A stretch of 64,000 nt of DNA from Klenkia soli (lineage in GTDB: Bacteria > Actinomycetota > Actinomycetes > Mycobacteriales > Geodermatophilaceae), in contig NZ_FNIR01000008.1 in the NCBI RefSeq assembly GCF_900103975.1, forward strand, positions 1-64,000, given 5' to 3'. Under the pieces are notes generated by a model. It was not told the DNA's origin and made no database searches. It worked only from the letters and a program-made list of their open reading frames with translations. Positions within the stretch are counted from its first letter, which is position 1, and every line of letters begins with the position of its first letter. Both the position numbers and the translations under genes were made by a program. This document shows, in pieces, positions 63,220 through 64,000 of the stretch.

Positions 63220-64000
63220 ATGCGTCTCGCGTCCCGACTGCTCGCCGGCTCCGCCCTCGGCCTCACCCTCGCGTTCACCGGGGCCGGGGTCGCCTCCGCC
63301 GAGGAGCCGTTCGCACCCACGGCCCAGGTGACCGACAACGCGGACGTGCTCTCGGGCAGCGAGGAGAGCACGGTCTCCGACGCACTCGACCAGCTGCAGG
63401 ACGACGACGGCACGCAGCTGTACGTGGTCTTCGTCGACTCCTTCGACGGCGCGTCCGCCGATCAGTGGGCGCAGGACGCCTACCAGTTGCGGGGCATGGG
63501 TGGCAGCGACGTGCTGTTCGCCGTCGCGACCGAGGACCGGAACTACAGCCTGGCCGGCAACGACGGCAGCGGCCGGACCGAGAGCGATCTGCAGTCCATC
63601 GTCACCAGCGACGTCGAGCCGCTGCTGGCCGACCAGCAGTGGGCCACGGCCGCCACGACGTTCGCCCAGGAGCTGCAGCCCAGCGACACCGGCACCTACG
63701 CGCTGGGCGGTCTGCTCGGGGTCGCCGTCCTGGGCGCCGGCGGGTACGCCGTCGTCCGCAACCGGCGGAGGAAGAAGGCCGTCGAGGCCTCGCGCGCCCG
63801 CGCCGCCGAGATCGCCGCCGCCGAGGAGGCCGCGCGGGATCCGCACCACGGCACCTCGACCCAGGACCTGCACTACCGGGCCAGCGGCGAGCTGCTCGCC
63901 CTCGACGAGGCGGTCAAGACCAGCCAGCTGGACGTCGACTACGCCCGCGCCCAGTACGGCGAGTCCACGGTCACGGGTTCGGCCGCCGCGCTGCGGGAGT
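63220..64000 (+). CDS. Second TPM-domain protein (partial, cut by right edge)
   Basis: 260 codons are present, from ATG 63220 with GGGAG upstream; the 3' end is beyond the window. It is a paralogue of the preceding gene: signal peptide (LLAGSALGLTLAFTGAGVAS), TPM domain (AQVTDNADVLSGSEESTVSDAL), membrane helix (about 160-180, LGGLLGVAVLGAGGYAVV), basic stop RNRRRKK, and the shared segment LDEAVKTSQLDVDYARAQYGE. Only 17 bases separate it from the first copy, so the pair arose by tandem duplication and is probably co-expressed. Confidence 0.88.
   Translation, partial: MRLASRLLAGSALGLTLAFTGAGVASAEEPFAPTAQVTDNADVLSGSEESTVSDALDQLQDDDGTQLYVVFVDSFDGASADQWAQDAYQLRGMGGSDVLFAVATEDRNYSLAGNDGSGRTESDLQSIVTSDVEPLLADQQWATAATTFAQELQPSDTGTYALGGLLGVAVLGAGGYAVVRNRRRKKAVEASRARAAEIAAAEEAARDPHHGTSTQDLHYRASGELLALDEAVKTSQLDVDYARAQYGESTVTGSAAALRE

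Overview
The window is very GC-rich DNA (by eye close to three quarters G+C), with many GTG starts, stop/start overlaps and C/G-ended codons. The gene content is actinobacterial: DUF4032, DUF2630, a CGNR zinc-finger regulator, the tRNA-deaminase-associated protein next to tadA, a small SRP RNA beside dnaX, and a fused PAP2/diacylglycerol-kinase protein. My best guess is a member of the Geodermatophilaceae or a close relative. That is an inference from gene content and repeat style, not a database match.

Layout. Bases 1-11.3 kb hold one end of an exopolysaccharide/capsule locus: gmd (cut by the left edge), several GT4 glycosyltransferases, fcl, a WcaF-like acetyltransferase, a low-molecular-weight tyrosine phosphatase, a Wzz-tyrosine autokinase, a Wzy-like polymerase and a Wzx-like flippase. 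Bases 11.4-18.3 kb hold a PHP-domain protein, a DoxX protein, membrane and secreted proteins, PAP2-DAGK and a divergent CGNR regulator/MFS pair. Two tRNAs (Ser-GCT, Arg-ACG) and a DUF4032 protein follow.

Bases 20-31.6 kb look like one oligosaccharide-use locus: LacI regulator, GH36 alpha-galactosidase, MsiK-type ATPase, ROK regulator, an AglEFG-like binding protein with two permeases, and a GH32 beta-fructosidase. Neither hydrolase has a signal peptide, so intact sucrose- or raffinose-type sugars are probably imported and split inside the cell. An unrelated membrane protein is embedded in the locus.

Bases 31.6-44.6 kb carry an aldehyde dehydrogenase, an FMN hydroxyacid oxidase, a secreted protein with a MarR regulator, DUF2630, prephenate dehydrogenase with a thioesterase, a tightly coupled O-methyltransferase/TIGR03941/HAD/tadA operon ending at tRNA-Ser(CGA), a Ser/Thr kinase and a CASTOR/POLLUX-like channel. 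Bases 44.6-53.3 kb carry tRNA-Ser(GGA), an EamA transporter whose end lies antisense to that tRNA, the SRP RNA, a YceI protein, and dnaX. dnaX is separated from ybaB-recR by a TetR/MFS efflux pair and an amidase. Bases 53.3-64 kb carry an aldo/keto reductase, a five-gene dipeptide/oligopeptide ABC operon, a VOC protein and two tandem TPM-domain proteins, the second cut by the right edge.

A recurring theme is the non-coding DNA at convergent gene ends: nearly every junction holds a strong hairpin, and several hairpins share sequence with each other. I see no CRISPR array, transposase, integrase or phage gene, and no gene-free stretch longer than about 210 bases.
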